This document shows positions 51,386 through 59,464 of a stretch of 62,629 bases of DNA, piece after piece; within the stretch, counting starts at the first letter, position 1; every line of letters starts with the position of its first letter. The stretch spans positions 1 to 62,629 of the forward strand of contig NZ_CAJFCN010000020.1 in assembly GCF_904063055.1 (NCBI RefSeq), written 5' to 3'. Made by a program: the position numbers and the translations under genes. Origin of the DNA: Pseudomonas paracarnis. GTDB lineage: Bacteria; Pseudomonadota; Gammaproteobacteria; Pseudomonadales; Pseudomonadaceae. The notes under the pieces are model-generated. The model saw nothing but the letters and a program-made list of their open reading frames with translations. It did no database searches and was not told the DNA's origin.

Positions 51386-53347
51386 TCAGCGCTCACGGAA
51401 ATCAGCGGCGCTCAAGCCAAACCGGCTCATCTTGTTGTACAGCCCGCCCCGCGACACATCCAGTTGCTGTGCGGCCAGGCGAATGTTGCCGCGGGTGCTG
51501 GTGAGCGCGGCAACGATGGCGTGCCTTTCATGGCTGCTCAAATCCTGCGCGGGCTGGGGCTGGTAGGCGCGCAACGTCGGGCGTTGCTGGGTTTCCAACG
51601 GCAAGTCGGCCGATTGAATCAGCTCGCCCATCGCCAGGTTGGTCGCTCGTTCGATAACGTTCTCCAGTTCCCGCACGTTGCCCGGCCAGCCATGGGCTGA
51701 CAGCAACGCCAACGCATCCGGCGCGAAACCTTGCACCGCTTTACGTAGCGAGCGGGCACAGCGCTGCAGGAAGTGCCGCGCCAGCAATGGGATATCGTCA
51801 CGGCGCATACGCAGTGGCGGCACGCTCAGGTTCAGCACGTTGAGTCGGTAGTAAAGGTCTTCACGAAACGCGCCCTCGGCCACCGCCTGGCTCAGGTTGC
51901 GATGGGTGGCGGCGATGATGCGCACGTCGACTTGCCGCGATTGCTTGGCCCCGACGCGGGTGATCTCACCCTCCTGCAAAACCCGTAGCAGACTGACCTG
52001 GGCATCGAAGGACATGTCGCCGATTTCATCCAGGAAGATGGTGCCGCCATCCGCCAGTTCGAACTTGCCTGCCGCCCCACCCCGCGCCGAGCCGGTGAAC
52101 GCGCCTTCGACGTGGCCAAACAGTTCACTCTGCACCAGGTCCCGTGGGATCGCGCCGCAGTTGACCGCCACAAACGGGCCGTTGCAACGCTCGCTGCCGT
52201 TATGAATGGCCTGGGCAAACAGCTCCTTGCCGGTGCCGCTTTCGCCGAGGATCAAGGTGGTGGACTCGCTGCGACTGGCAATGCGCCCCAGGTGCAGTGC
52301 ATCTTGTATGGCCCGCGAGGTGCCCAGGATGGTCTCGAAGGTATAGCGGGCCTGGGTGCCGATAATGCGCCGGGTAATCTCGCGGATACGGCGGTTTTCG
52401 CGCACCGACACAATCACCCCACCCTGCTCCAGTGGGCATACCGAAACCAGGCAGGCGAGTTGGCTGGCGTCGTGCAAGTGGAAGGTGCAATCGCGGTCGC
52501 GCACCGGCTCACCCAGCGCGTCGCTCAGTTCACTGCGGCCCAGGCGCTGGAAAGGACTGCCGATCAACTCGCGCCCCACCCCGAACAGTTGCCGCGCATA
52601 ACGGTTGAGTGCCTTGATGCAGCCACGCTGATCGAGCACCACCAAACCTTCGTTGAGCACTTCGAGCACGGCCTGTTGTTCTTCCAGCAACACCTGCAGC
52701 GCCATCTGCCGCGACACCGCCTCGGCCGCCGCTTGAACGGTGCCCAGGGTATGGAAATGAAACCAGCCGGGCTCGGCGGTCAGGGTGAGCATGGCCAGGG
52801 TCTGGCCTTGGGCATCCTTGATCGGCGCGGCGGCGCAGTGCATGTGGCGCTGGCGCAGGCCGCTGGCGAAATTTTCTTCAGCCAGCACATACACCAGGCG
52901 ATCTTCGGCCAGGGCCAGGCCGGTGCAGTTGGTGCCTTGCACCGATTCGAGCAAGCGACTGCCCACCGGGGTGATGTCCACCCCGCAAAAATACAGCGTC
53001 GTGCCCTCGGCATCCGTGAGGTTGATATGCCCGCGCGGGTTGTAAGCCAGCAATCCATGCATGACTTGCGCGGCAGCGGCGATCAGGGCGCGATGGTGGG
53101 CCAGGGTCGCCGCCAGCGCATGAGGCGCAACAAAGCGGTAGTCGCTGTTACCGGGCTCGATACCCGCCTCGACACTGCGTCGCCAGGAATCCCAGATGAC
53201 CTGGCGCACCCCGTCCGGACGCACGACTTTGCCAGCCAGGCACTCTCGCCACGCCTGTTCCAACGCGGCGATGGGCCCATCGTTCAGCGCGGCAGGCCCC
53301 AGGTTCGTGAGGTATTCGAGGTCTTGCACACTGAACGCCTGGGTCAT
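51386..53347 (-). CDS. Sigma-54-dependent activator (AcoR-like: GAF, PAS, AAA+, Fis)
   Basis: The 653-residue protein has an N-terminal GAF-type sensor (about 70-200; TLYFCGVDITPVGSRLLESV), a PAS-like segment (VLDQRGCIKALNRYARQLFG), the AAA+ core with Walker A ILGESGTGKELFAQAIH and GGTIFLDEIGDMS, and a Fis helix-turn-helix at the end (NIRLAAQQLDVSRGGLYNKM). The sigma-54 contact loop reads GAFTGS instead of the usual GAFTGA. It is divergent from the dehydrogenase/isomerase/binding-protein operon, whose upstream region has a sigma-54 promoter and two palindromes. AcoR relatives sense acetoin or glycerol; no acetoin genes are here, so the inducer is probably the substrate of the divergent operon. 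Confidence 0.9.
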   Translation of the reverse strand: MTQAFSVQDLEYLTNLGPAALNDGPIAALEQAWRECLAGKVVRPDGVRQVIWDSWRRSVEAGIEPGNSDYRFVAPHALAATLAHHRALIAAAAQVMHGLLAYNPRGHINLTDAEGTTLYFCGVDITPVGSRLLESVQGTNCTGLALAEDRLVYVLAEENFASGLRQRHMHCAAAPIKDAQGQTLAMLTLTAEPGWFHFHTLGTVQAAAEAVSRQMALQVLLEEQQAVLEVLNEGLVVLDQRGCIKALNRYARQLFGVGRELIGSPFQRLGRSELSDALGEPVRDRDCTFHLHDASQLACLVSVCPLEQGGVIVSVRENRRIREITRRIIGTQARYTFETILGTSRAIQDALHLGRIASRSESTTLILGESGTGKELFAQAIHNGSERCNGPFVAVNCGAIPRDLVQSELFGHVEGAFTGSARGGAAGKFELADGGTIFLDEIGDMSFDAQVSLLRVLQEGEITRVGAKQSRQVDVRIIAATHRNLSQAVAEGAFREDLYYRLNVLNLSVPPLRMRRDDIPLLARHFLQRCARSLRKAVQGFAPDALALLSAHGWPGNVRELENVIERATNLAMGELIQSADLPLETQQRPTLRAYQPQPAQDLSSHERHAIVAALTSTRGNIRLAAQQLDVSRGGLYNKMSRFGLSAADFRER

Positions 53348-53372
53348 TGCGGTTATCCATGTTCACATTTCC

Positions 53373-53394
53373 GACATGTCAGTATAGACATGTC
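53373..53394. promoter_or_regulatory. Paired palindromes GACATGTC, likely enhancer (UAS) for the sigma-54 activator
   Basis: The self-complementary octamer GACATGTC occurs at 53373-53380 and again at 53387-53394, 14 bases centre to centre. The pair is about 65-85 bases upstream of the -24 element, where enhancer-binding proteins act, and just upstream of the activator's own start codon. Confidence 0.65.
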
Positions 53395-53457
53395 ATGAAA
53401 ATGAACACTTTTAGTTTGATTAAAATAATAAGCCTTTATAAATCAGCTATTTATAAA

Positions 53458-53474
53458 TTGGCATAGGCCTTGCT
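53458..53474 (+). promoter_or_regulatory. Sigma-54 (RpoN) promoter, -24/-12
   Basis: TTGGCATAGGCCTTGCT contains GG at 53460-53461 and GC at 53472-53473 with exactly ten bases between, the invariant RpoN spacing, in a good consensus context (TGGCA and TTGCT). It lies 61 bases before the dehydrogenase start. Confidence 0.75.
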
Positions 53475-53534
53475 CCCGCCCCTGTGTCACCCAGGACGGT
53501 CCTGGGGGCCCACAACAACAAAAGGGGTCGTTTC

Positions 53535-54551
53535 ATGAGCACACACAACATCCGCCTGGGTTTGATCGGTGCCGGTCGCATGGGCAGCTTCCATGGCCTT
53601 ACCGCTGCACGCCATATCCCCGGTGCCTGCCTCGCCGCCATCGCCGATCCGGTTCCAGGCCAGGCCGCTCGCCTGGCAGCAGAACTGGGGGTGGACAAGG
53701 CCTACACCGACCCGCAACAGCTGCTGGACGACCCGGACATCGACGGCGTACTCATCGCCGCACCTGCCCGTAGCCATGCCGAGCTAGTGATCAAGGCCGC
53801 ACGTGCCGGCAAGGGCATCTTCTGCGAAAAGCCCATGGCGATCACGCTGGACGAAGCCGACCGCGCCATCGCCGCCGCTGTCGATGCACGGGTGCCGTTG
53901 CAGGTCGGCTTCAATCGGCGCTTCGCCAGAAGCTTTCGTACAGCGCACCTCGACGTCGTCGCCGGACGTATTGGCACGCCGCAGCTGCTACGCTCGCTGA
54001 CCCGCGACCCGGCGCTGAACAACCCGGCCAACTCGCCGCAATGGGTGATCTTCCTCGAAACCCTGATCCACGACTTCGACACCCTGCGCTACCTCAACCC
54101 TGGGGCCGAAGTGGTACAGGTGCAGGTGATGGCCGACGCGCTGATTGCCCCGCAATTCAAAAGCCAAGGTTTGCTCGATACCGCCGTGGTCACCCTGCGC
54201 TTTGACAACGGCGCCATTGCCACCGCCGAAGCCAGCTTCCAGGCCGTGTATGGCTACGACGTGCGCGGCGAAGTGTTCGGCAGCAAGGGCATGCTGAGCA
54301 TGGGCAGCCTTAACGACTGCGACCTGGTGCGCTACCTGGCCGAGGGCATCCAGGCAGACACCCAGCGGATGGACACCGACCTGCTGCGCGACGCATACAT
54401 TGCCGAGCTCAACCACTTTGTCGACTGCCTGCGCAGCGGCGCCAAGCCCCTGGCCAGCGGTGAAGATGCGCGTGCAGCCCTGGCAATTGCCCGTGCCTGC
54501 ATTGAGTCGTACCAAACCGGCAAGGCCGTGGCCGTTCAAGGAGCCCGCTGA
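53535..54551 (+). CDS. Gfo/Idh/MocA-family NAD(P)-dependent dehydrogenase (inositol 2-dehydrogenase-like)
   Basis: The 338-residue protein has a Rossmann N-terminus LGLIGAGRMGSFHGLTAARH, the family EKP motif in FCEKPMAITLDEADRAI, QVGFNRRFARSF and the catalytic His region IHDFDTLRYL. It oxidises a polyol or sugar carbon. The ATG at 53535 follows AAAGGGG. Its end overlaps the next ORF by a single base (TGATG), so translation is coupled. It is the first gene of the sigma-54-controlled operon with a TIM-barrel isomerase and a sugar-binding protein. Confidence 0.88.
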   Translation: MSTHNIRLGLIGAGRMGSFHGLTAARHIPGACLAAIADPVPGQAARLAAELGVDKAYTDPQQLLDDPDIDGVLIAAPARSHAELVIKAARAGKGIFCEKPMAITLDEADRAIAAAVDARVPLQVGFNRRFARSFRTAHLDVVAGRIGTPQLLRSLTRDPALNNPANSPQWVIFLETLIHDFDTLRYLNPGAEVVQVQVMADALIAPQFKSQGLLDTAVVTLRFDNGAIATAEASFQAVYGYDVRGEVFGSKGMLSMGSLNDCDLVRYLAEGIQADTQRMDTDLLRDAYIAELNHFVDCLRSGAKPLASGEDARAALAIARACIESYQTGKAVAVQGAR

Positions 54552-55330
54552 TGATGCCGTTCAAATTGGCCGTCAGTGCCGAAATGGTGTTTCTCGAACT
54601 GCCCTTCATCGAACGGGTCAAACGTATTCATGCCTTGGGCTTCAGCGCCGAAATCTGGAGTTGGGCCGACAAGGACATCAATGCCTTGGCGGCGACAGGC
54701 GCGGACTTCACCTCGATGACCGGCTACCTCACCGGCACCCTCACCGACCCCGACGGCATCCGCCAATTGCTCGACAGCGCCCGTGAGTCCCTGGGCATTG
54801 CCGAGCGCCTCAATTGCCCCAGCCTCAATCTGCATGGCACGGGCCTGGGTGAAGGCGGCCTGCCCGTGCAGGCCGTCAGCCACACCAACGGGCGCATGTG
54901 GCTGAGCGCTTGCAAGAGCCTGGAGAAAATCGCGCGCCTGGGGGAAGACGCCGGCCGCGTGTTCCTGCTGGAAAACCTCAACACCGCCGTCGACCACCCA
55001 GGTACACCGTTCGCACGTGCCGACGACACCCTGGCCCTGATCGAAGCCGTCGGCAGCCCGCATCTGAAAATGAACCTGGACCTGTACCACGCGCAGATTG
55101 GCGAAGGTAACCTCATCGAATTGATCCAGCGCGCTGGCAGCGCCATCGGCGAAATCCAGGTCGCTGATGTGCCTGGGCGCAAAGAGCCCGGCACGGGCGA
55201 AATCCACTACCCGGCCATTGCCCGGGTCTTGCACGCCATGGGTTACACCGGTGTGGTCGGCCTGGAGGGCTGGGCCAGCGGCGACAGCGAGTCGGCTCTG
55301 GAGCGTTTCCGCCAGGCATTCACCCTATAA
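54551..55330 (+). CDS. TIM-barrel isomerase of the hydroxypyruvate isomerase type
   Basis: The 259-residue protein follows the Hyi/IolE-like pattern: LAVSAEMVFLELPFIERVKR, LNLHGTGLGE, FLLENLNTAVDHPG (metal Glu), LKMNLDLYHAQIGEGN (Asp/His), IQVADVPGRKEPGTGEI (phosphate or carboxylate end) and VVGLEGWAS (Glu). Relatives interconvert hydroxypyruvate and tartronate semialdehyde or epimerise keto-sugars. Its position after a Gfo/Idh dehydrogenase suggests that it acts on the ketone made by that enzyme. Confidence 0.85.
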   Translation: MMPFKLAVSAEMVFLELPFIERVKRIHALGFSAEIWSWADKDINALAATGADFTSMTGYLTGTLTDPDGIRQLLDSARESLGIAERLNCPSLNLHGTGLGEGGLPVQAVSHTNGRMWLSACKSLEKIARLGEDAGRVFLLENLNTAVDHPGTPFARADDTLALIEAVGSPHLKMNLDLYHAQIGEGNLIELIQRAGSAIGEIQVADVPGRKEPGTGEIHYPAIARVLHAMGYTGVVGLEGWASGDSESALERFRQAFTL

Positions 55331-55349
55331 CAATAAAAGGAACAGCCTC

Positions 55350-56276
55350 ATGCACCGTTATTCATTACTAGTGGCCGCGCTGTTGTTGATGTTCAGCCAG
55401 TGGTCCTTCGCCGCCTATCGCATCGGCGTGAGCATTGCCCGGGTGGACGATAACTTCATGACCTACGTGCGCACCGGCCTGGAGGCAGCAGCCAAACACC
55501 AGGACGTGCAGATCCAATTTGAAGACGCCCAGGGCGATGTGGTGCGCCAGCTCAATCAAGTAGAAGGTTTTCTCAACCAGAAGGTCGATGCGGTGATCGT
55601 GCTGCCGGTCGACACCGCCGCCACTGCCAACATCACCCGCGCCGCCGTGGCGGCGAAGACACCGCTGGTGTACGTCAACCGCCACCCGGATGAGCGTACG
55701 CTGCCTGCGGGCGTGGTCACGGTGGCCTCCAACGACATCGAAGCGGGGCAATTGCAGATGCGCTACCTCGCCCAAAAACTGGGCGGCAAGGGCAATGTGG
55801 CGATCATCATGGGCGACCTTGCACAGAACGCCACCCATGACCGTACCGAAGGCGCCAGGCAGGTGCTCAAGGACTTTCCCGGTATCAAGATCGTCGAGCA
55901 GCAAAGCGCCGAGTGGCAACGCAACAAAGGCATGGACCTCACCAGCAACTGGCTGCTGGCAGGTACACAGTTCGATGCCATTGTCGCCAACAATGATGAA
56001 ATGGCAATCGGTGCGGCCATGGCGTTGCAGCAAGCCGGCAAGGCCAAGGGCGAGATTGCGATCGTCGGCATCGACGGCTTGCCCGACGGTTTGGCAGCGA
56101 TCAAGCGTGGGCTGCTTGCTGCCTCAGTGTTCCAGGACCCCAAGGCCCAGGCGACCCAGGCGGTGCAAGCGGCGATCAAGATGATCAAGGGCGAGCCGAT
56201 TGAAGCCCAAGTGTGGGTGCCGTTTGAACTGATCAAGCCCGAACAGGTGGCGGTATTCGAACAACGCTACAAATAA
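55350..56276 (+). CDS. Sugar ABC transporter periplasmic binding protein (RbsB/ribose class)
   Basis: The 308-residue protein has a signal peptide (MHRYSLLVAALLLMFSQWSFA) and the type I sugar-binding fold: RIGVSIARVDDNFMTYVRTG, VNRHPDERTLPAG, NVAIIMGDLAQNATHDRTEG, AIVANNDEMAIGAAMALQQA and GIDGLPDGLAAIKRG. AAAAGGAA precedes the ATG at 55350; the longer open frame overlaps the isomerase gene. It is the last gene of the operon, with no ATPase or permease after it. It may feed a transporter encoded elsewhere, possibly the AraG/AraH pair 4 kb downstream, or serve sensing. Confidence 0.9.
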   Translation: MHRYSLLVAALLLMFSQWSFAAYRIGVSIARVDDNFMTYVRTGLEAAAKHQDVQIQFEDAQGDVVRQLNQVEGFLNQKVDAVIVLPVDTAATANITRAAVAAKTPLVYVNRHPDERTLPAGVVTVASNDIEAGQLQMRYLAQKLGGKGNVAIIMGDLAQNATHDRTEGARQVLKDFPGIKIVEQQSAEWQRNKGMDLTSNWLLAGTQFDAIVANNDEMAIGAAMALQQAGKAKGEIAIVGIDGLPDGLAAIKRGLLAASVFQDPKAQATQAVQAAIKMIKGEPIEAQVWVPFELIKPEQVAVFEQRYK

Positions 56277-56298
56277 ATCGAAGCGAAGGAAAACTAAA

Positions 56299-56387
56299 TG
56301 TGGGAGGGGGCTTGCTCCCGATGAGGGTGGATCAGTTGTTACATCTGTGACTGATTCACCGCCATCGGGGGCAAGCCCCCTCCCACA
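56299..56387. repeat. REPIN of the GTGGGAGG class
   Basis: TGTGGGAGGGGGCTTGCTCCCGAT faces ATCGGGGGCAAGCCCCCTCCCACA. The arm differs slightly from the GTGGGAGCTGG copies. Confidence 0.88.
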
Positions 56388-56398
56388 CTGGATCTGAA

Positions 56399-57229
56399 TC
56401 AATCCAGGTCACTTGCATCATGCCGTTCTGGCAACTGCTCCTCACCCGACACCCGGTTCACCCGCCGCCCGCGCTGCACCGCCGGCCGGGCGTCAATTGC
56501 GTCGGCCCAGCGCAGCACGTGCTTGTATTCATGCACAGAGAGAAACTCCGCCGAGTCGCCATACAAGCGGCCTTTGACCAACCCACCGTACCAAGGCCAT
56601 ATCGCGATGTCGGCAATGGTGTATTCATCCCCGGCGATGTATTGGCTGACCGCCAGGCGCTTATCCAGCACATCCAGTTGGCGCTTGGTCTCCATGGCGA
56701 AGCGGTTGATCGGGTATTCCATCTTGCTCGGCGCATAGGCATAGAAATGCCCGAAGCCACCCCCCAGGTAAGGCGCGCTGCCCATCTGCCAGAACAGCCA
56801 CGACAGGCATTCAGCCCGGGCCGCAGGCTCCGTGGGCAGGAACGCACCGAACTTCTCGGCCAGGTACTGCAGAATCGCGCCCGATTCGAACACGCGAATC
56901 GGCGTGGCGCCGCTGTGGTCCATCAGCGCCGGAATCTTCGAGTTCGGGTTCACCGCCACAAAGCCACTGCCGAACTGGTCGCCGTCGCCGATCTTGATCA
57001 GCCAGGCATCGTATTCGGCGCCGCTGTGCCCCAGGGCCAGCAGTTCTTCCAGCAGGATCGTGACCTTCTGCCCATTGGGCGTGGCCAGGGAGTATAACTG
57101 CAGCGGGTGCTTGCCCACCGGCAGCGGCTTTTCGTGGGTGGCGCCGGCGATGGGCCGGTTGATGCTGGCGAAGGTGCCGCCGCTTTCGGTGTCCCAGGTC
57201 CAGACTTTGGCAGGTACGTACTCGGTCAT
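56399..57229 (-). CDS. yghU: Glutathione-dependent disulfide-bond oxidoreductase (YghU-type GST)
   Basis: The 276-residue protein has the YghU N-terminus (WTWDTESGGTFASINRPIAG, then HPLQLYSLATPNGQKVTILL) with a thioredoxin-like domain and a helical domain (QLDVLDKRLAVSQYIAGDEY, IADIAIWPWYGG). These enzymes bind two glutathiones and reduce organic disulfides. I chose ATG at 57229, eight bases after GGAG, over a TTG two codons upstream. Confidence 0.9.
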   Translation of the reverse strand: MTEYVPAKVWTWDTESGGTFASINRPIAGATHEKPLPVGKHPLQLYSLATPNGQKVTILLEELLALGHSGAEYDAWLIKIGDGDQFGSGFVAVNPNSKIPALMDHSGATPIRVFESGAILQYLAEKFGAFLPTEPAARAECLSWLFWQMGSAPYLGGGFGHFYAYAPSKMEYPINRFAMETKRQLDVLDKRLAVSQYIAGDEYTIADIAIWPWYGGLVKGRLYGDSAEFLSVHEYKHVLRWADAIDARPAVQRGRRVNRVSGEEQLPERHDASDLD

Positions 57230-57324
57230 AATCAATGCTCCAGAGGCGCTTGTGATCCACTAAGCGTTCCAGACTAAACCAAAGGTTGATGACTCGTCAC
57301 ACCTATCAGCATGGAAGATCCGGC

Positions 57325-57858
57325 ATGAACGAGCGACTCGACGACCTCCTCGCCGACCACTTGCACGTACTGTTCTGCGGCATCAACCCTGGCAAGGGCT
57401 CGGCAGCCCTCGGCCTGCATTTTGCCAATCGCAGCAACCGCTTCTGGCGCACCGTGCATCTGGCCGGTTTCACGCCCCATGAAATTCGCCCGCAAGACGG
57501 CGCCACCTTGCTGCACTACGGTTGCGGATTGACCACCTTGGTGGCACGGCCAACGGCCAGTGCAGGCGAGTTGGCGCGGCATGAATTCCAGGACGCGGCG
57601 GCGGCGTTCGAACACAAGATCCGCCGCCATGCCCCGCGTTTCGTGGCGTTCCTCGGCAAGCCCGGCTATAGCGCGCTGAGCGGCCAGCGCGAGGTCGCCT
57701 GGGGTTTGCAAGCGCAGCCATTGGGCGACGCCTCGGTCTGGGTGCTGCCCAACCCCAGCGGGCGCAACCTGGCGTTCAGCCTCGATCAATTGGTGCAAGC
57801 GTATCGGCTGCTGCACAACGCCGTTGCGCACGCCCGGCCCGTGCCCGTAATCTCTTGA
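57325..57858 (+). CDS. mug: G/T(U) mismatch-specific DNA glycosylase
   Basis: The 177-residue protein has the Mug/TDG active-site motif LFCGINPGKGSAALGLHFAN (Asn of GINPG) and the second motif VLPNPSGRNLAFS. It removes uracil or ethenocytosine from mismatches. The ATG at 57325 was preferred to the longer frame because the 13 extra codons lack conservation features. It is followed 30 bases later by a GST gene. Confidence 0.9.
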   Translation: MNERLDDLLADHLHVLFCGINPGKGSAALGLHFANRSNRFWRTVHLAGFTPHEIRPQDGATLLHYGCGLTTLVARPTASAGELARHEFQDAAAAFEHKIRRHAPRFVAFLGKPGYSALSGQREVAWGLQAQPLGDASVWVLPNPSGRNLAFSLDQLVQAYRLLHNAVAHARPVPVIS

Positions 57859-57888
57859 GCCCAACACCCTGTAAGCAATGGAGGCTGC

Positions 57889-58485
57889 ATGAAACTGGTC
57901 GGAATGCTGGACTCGCCCTACGTACGCCGCGTGGCTGTTTCCCTGGAGTTATACGGGGTGGACTTTGTGCATGAACCGCTGTCGGTGTTCAGCACTTACG
58001 CTGAATTTGCCCAGATCAACCCCGTAGTCAAGGCCCCTACCCTGGTGCTGGACGATGGGACGGTGCTGATGGATTCGAGCCTGATCCTCGATTACCTGGA
58101 AACGCTGGCGCCGGCTGACAAGAAGCTGCTGCCCCAACAACCGGCGGCACGTGCCCGTGACCTGCAATTGCTTGGGCTCGCGCTGGCGGCATGCGAGAAA
58201 AGCGTGCAGATCGTCTATGAACACAACCTTCGCCCCGCTGAAAAATTGCATGCGCCGTGGCTTGAGCGCGTTACCGGGCAACTGCTGGCGGCTTATGCGC
58301 TGCTGGACAAGCAGCTGGCAGGCAATGAAGCGCTGACCCAGGCGTCGATTACCGCAGCGGTCGCCTGGTCGTTCAGCCAGTTCACCGTGCCCTCGGTGGT
58401 GAAAGCCGATGCGTTCCCCAACCTCAAGCGCCATGCTGAACGCCTGGAGCAGCACCCGGCGTTCAAGCGTTACCCCATCGAGTAA
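57889..58485 (+). CDS. Glutathione S-transferase-like protein
   Basis: The 198-residue protein has a thioredoxin-like N-terminal domain (MKLVGMLDSPYVRRVAVSLE, INPVVKAPTLVLDDGTVLMDSS) and a helical C-terminal domain. SPYVRR carries Ser where glutaredoxin-like forms have Cys, typical of GST classes that activate glutathione with Ser. GGAGG precedes the ATG by four bases. Substrate is unknown. Confidence 0.87.
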   Translation: MKLVGMLDSPYVRRVAVSLELYGVDFVHEPLSVFSTYAEFAQINPVVKAPTLVLDDGTVLMDSSLILDYLETLAPADKKLLPQQPAARARDLQLLGLALAACEKSVQIVYEHNLRPAEKLHAPWLERVTGQLLAAYALLDKQLAGNEALTQASITAAVAWSFSQFTVPSVVKADAFPNLKRHAERLEQHPAFKRYPIE

Positions 58486-58500
58486 GCACCACAATTTAAC

Positions 58501-58525
58501 TGTGGGAGCGGGCTTGCTCGCTCCC
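58501..58525. repeat. Single compact REP hairpin
   Basis: TGTGGGAGCGGGCTTGCTCGCTCCCACA pairs its ends directly through GTGGGAGCG/CGCTCCCAC. Unlike the REPINs, no second REP is present. It lies between convergent genes and could also slow transcription. Confidence 0.75.
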
Positions 58526-58558
58526 ACACTCGATGTGCATCATTCTGAAAATCGCGTT

Positions 58559-59326
58559 TTATACCCACCCGCCGTCAACGATAAAGTTCTGCGCCGAGCA
58601 CATCGCCGAGGCATCCGAGGCCAAAAACAGCGCCATGTTGGCGATGTGTTCTGGCATCACGCTGCCGGGCAGGCACTGGCTGCGGGCGATGAGTTCCTTG
58701 GCGGCGTCGTCGACCCACATGGCCAGTTGTTTTTCGGTCATCACCCAACCCGGCACCAAGGTGTTGACGCGAATACGGTTGGGCCCCAGCTCACGCGCCA
58801 GGGCTCGGGTCATGCCGTGGGCGGCGGCCTTGCTGGCGGCGTATACGGGGTAGCCGGCCGAGGCCATCATCCAGCCCACCGAGCCCAGGTTGATGATCGA
58901 GCCGCTACCGGCCTCCTTCATCATGGGCACCACCGCCTTGGCGGCAAAGAAGGCGTGCTTGAGGTTGACCGCAATCAGCTGGTCGAACATGTGCGAGTCG
59001 ATTTCTTCCAGGCTGTGGCGCACATCGTTCGCTGCGTTGTTGACCAGTACCGTGATCGGCCCCAGGGAATGTTCGAAGCGCCCGATCGCCGCGCGGTAGC
59101 CGATCTCGTCGGTGATATCGCAGCACTCGAACTCGACACTGTGCCCTTTGGAGTTGAGCAGCGCCGCCAAGCGTTCACCCTGGCTCTGTGCACGGTCCAC
59201 AAACGCCACCTTGGCACCCTGCGCGGCGAAGGCACGCACCATGAACTCGCCAATCCCCGACGCCCCGCCGGAAACCAGCACGGTTTTGTCCTTGAGGTCG
59301 GGATAAATTGCTTGCTGGGTAGTCAT
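58559..59326 (-). CDS. Short-chain dehydrogenase/reductase, probable sugar 1-dehydrogenase
   Basis: The 255-residue protein has the classical SDR cofactor motif VSGGASGIGEFMVRAFAAQG, DRAQSQGERL (Asp after beta-2 favours NAD), NNAANDVRHSLEEID, the catalytic Ser in NLGSVGWMM, and Tyr-Lys in YPVYAASKAAAHG. Similar SDRs in Pseudomonas oxidise L-arabinose or D-galactose to the lactone in the oxidative pentose route. Location between an exported aldose epimerase and an AraGH importer supports that reading, but the exact sugar is not provable here. Confidence 0.88.
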   Translation of the reverse strand: MTTQQAIYPDLKDKTVLVSGGASGIGEFMVRAFAAQGAKVAFVDRAQSQGERLAALLNSKGHSVEFECCDITDEIGYRAAIGRFEHSLGPITVLVNNAANDVRHSLEEIDSHMFDQLIAVNLKHAFFAAKAVVPMMKEAGSGSIINLGSVGWMMASAGYPVYAASKAAAHGMTRALARELGPNRIRVNTLVPGWVMTEKQLAMWVDDAAKELIARSQCLPGSVMPEHIANMALFLASDASAMCSAQNFIVDGGWV

Positions 59327-59464
59327 AACAATCAGTGCTCCGCTTAATTAGTCTTATTTTATTTTGCAAGAACGGCGTTAAAGGCTATAAATCTGCTGTC
59401 ATATCGACAAAATATCTCAAATTAGTAGAACTATTCCAGCAAAACAACAAAAGGAAGTTCGACC

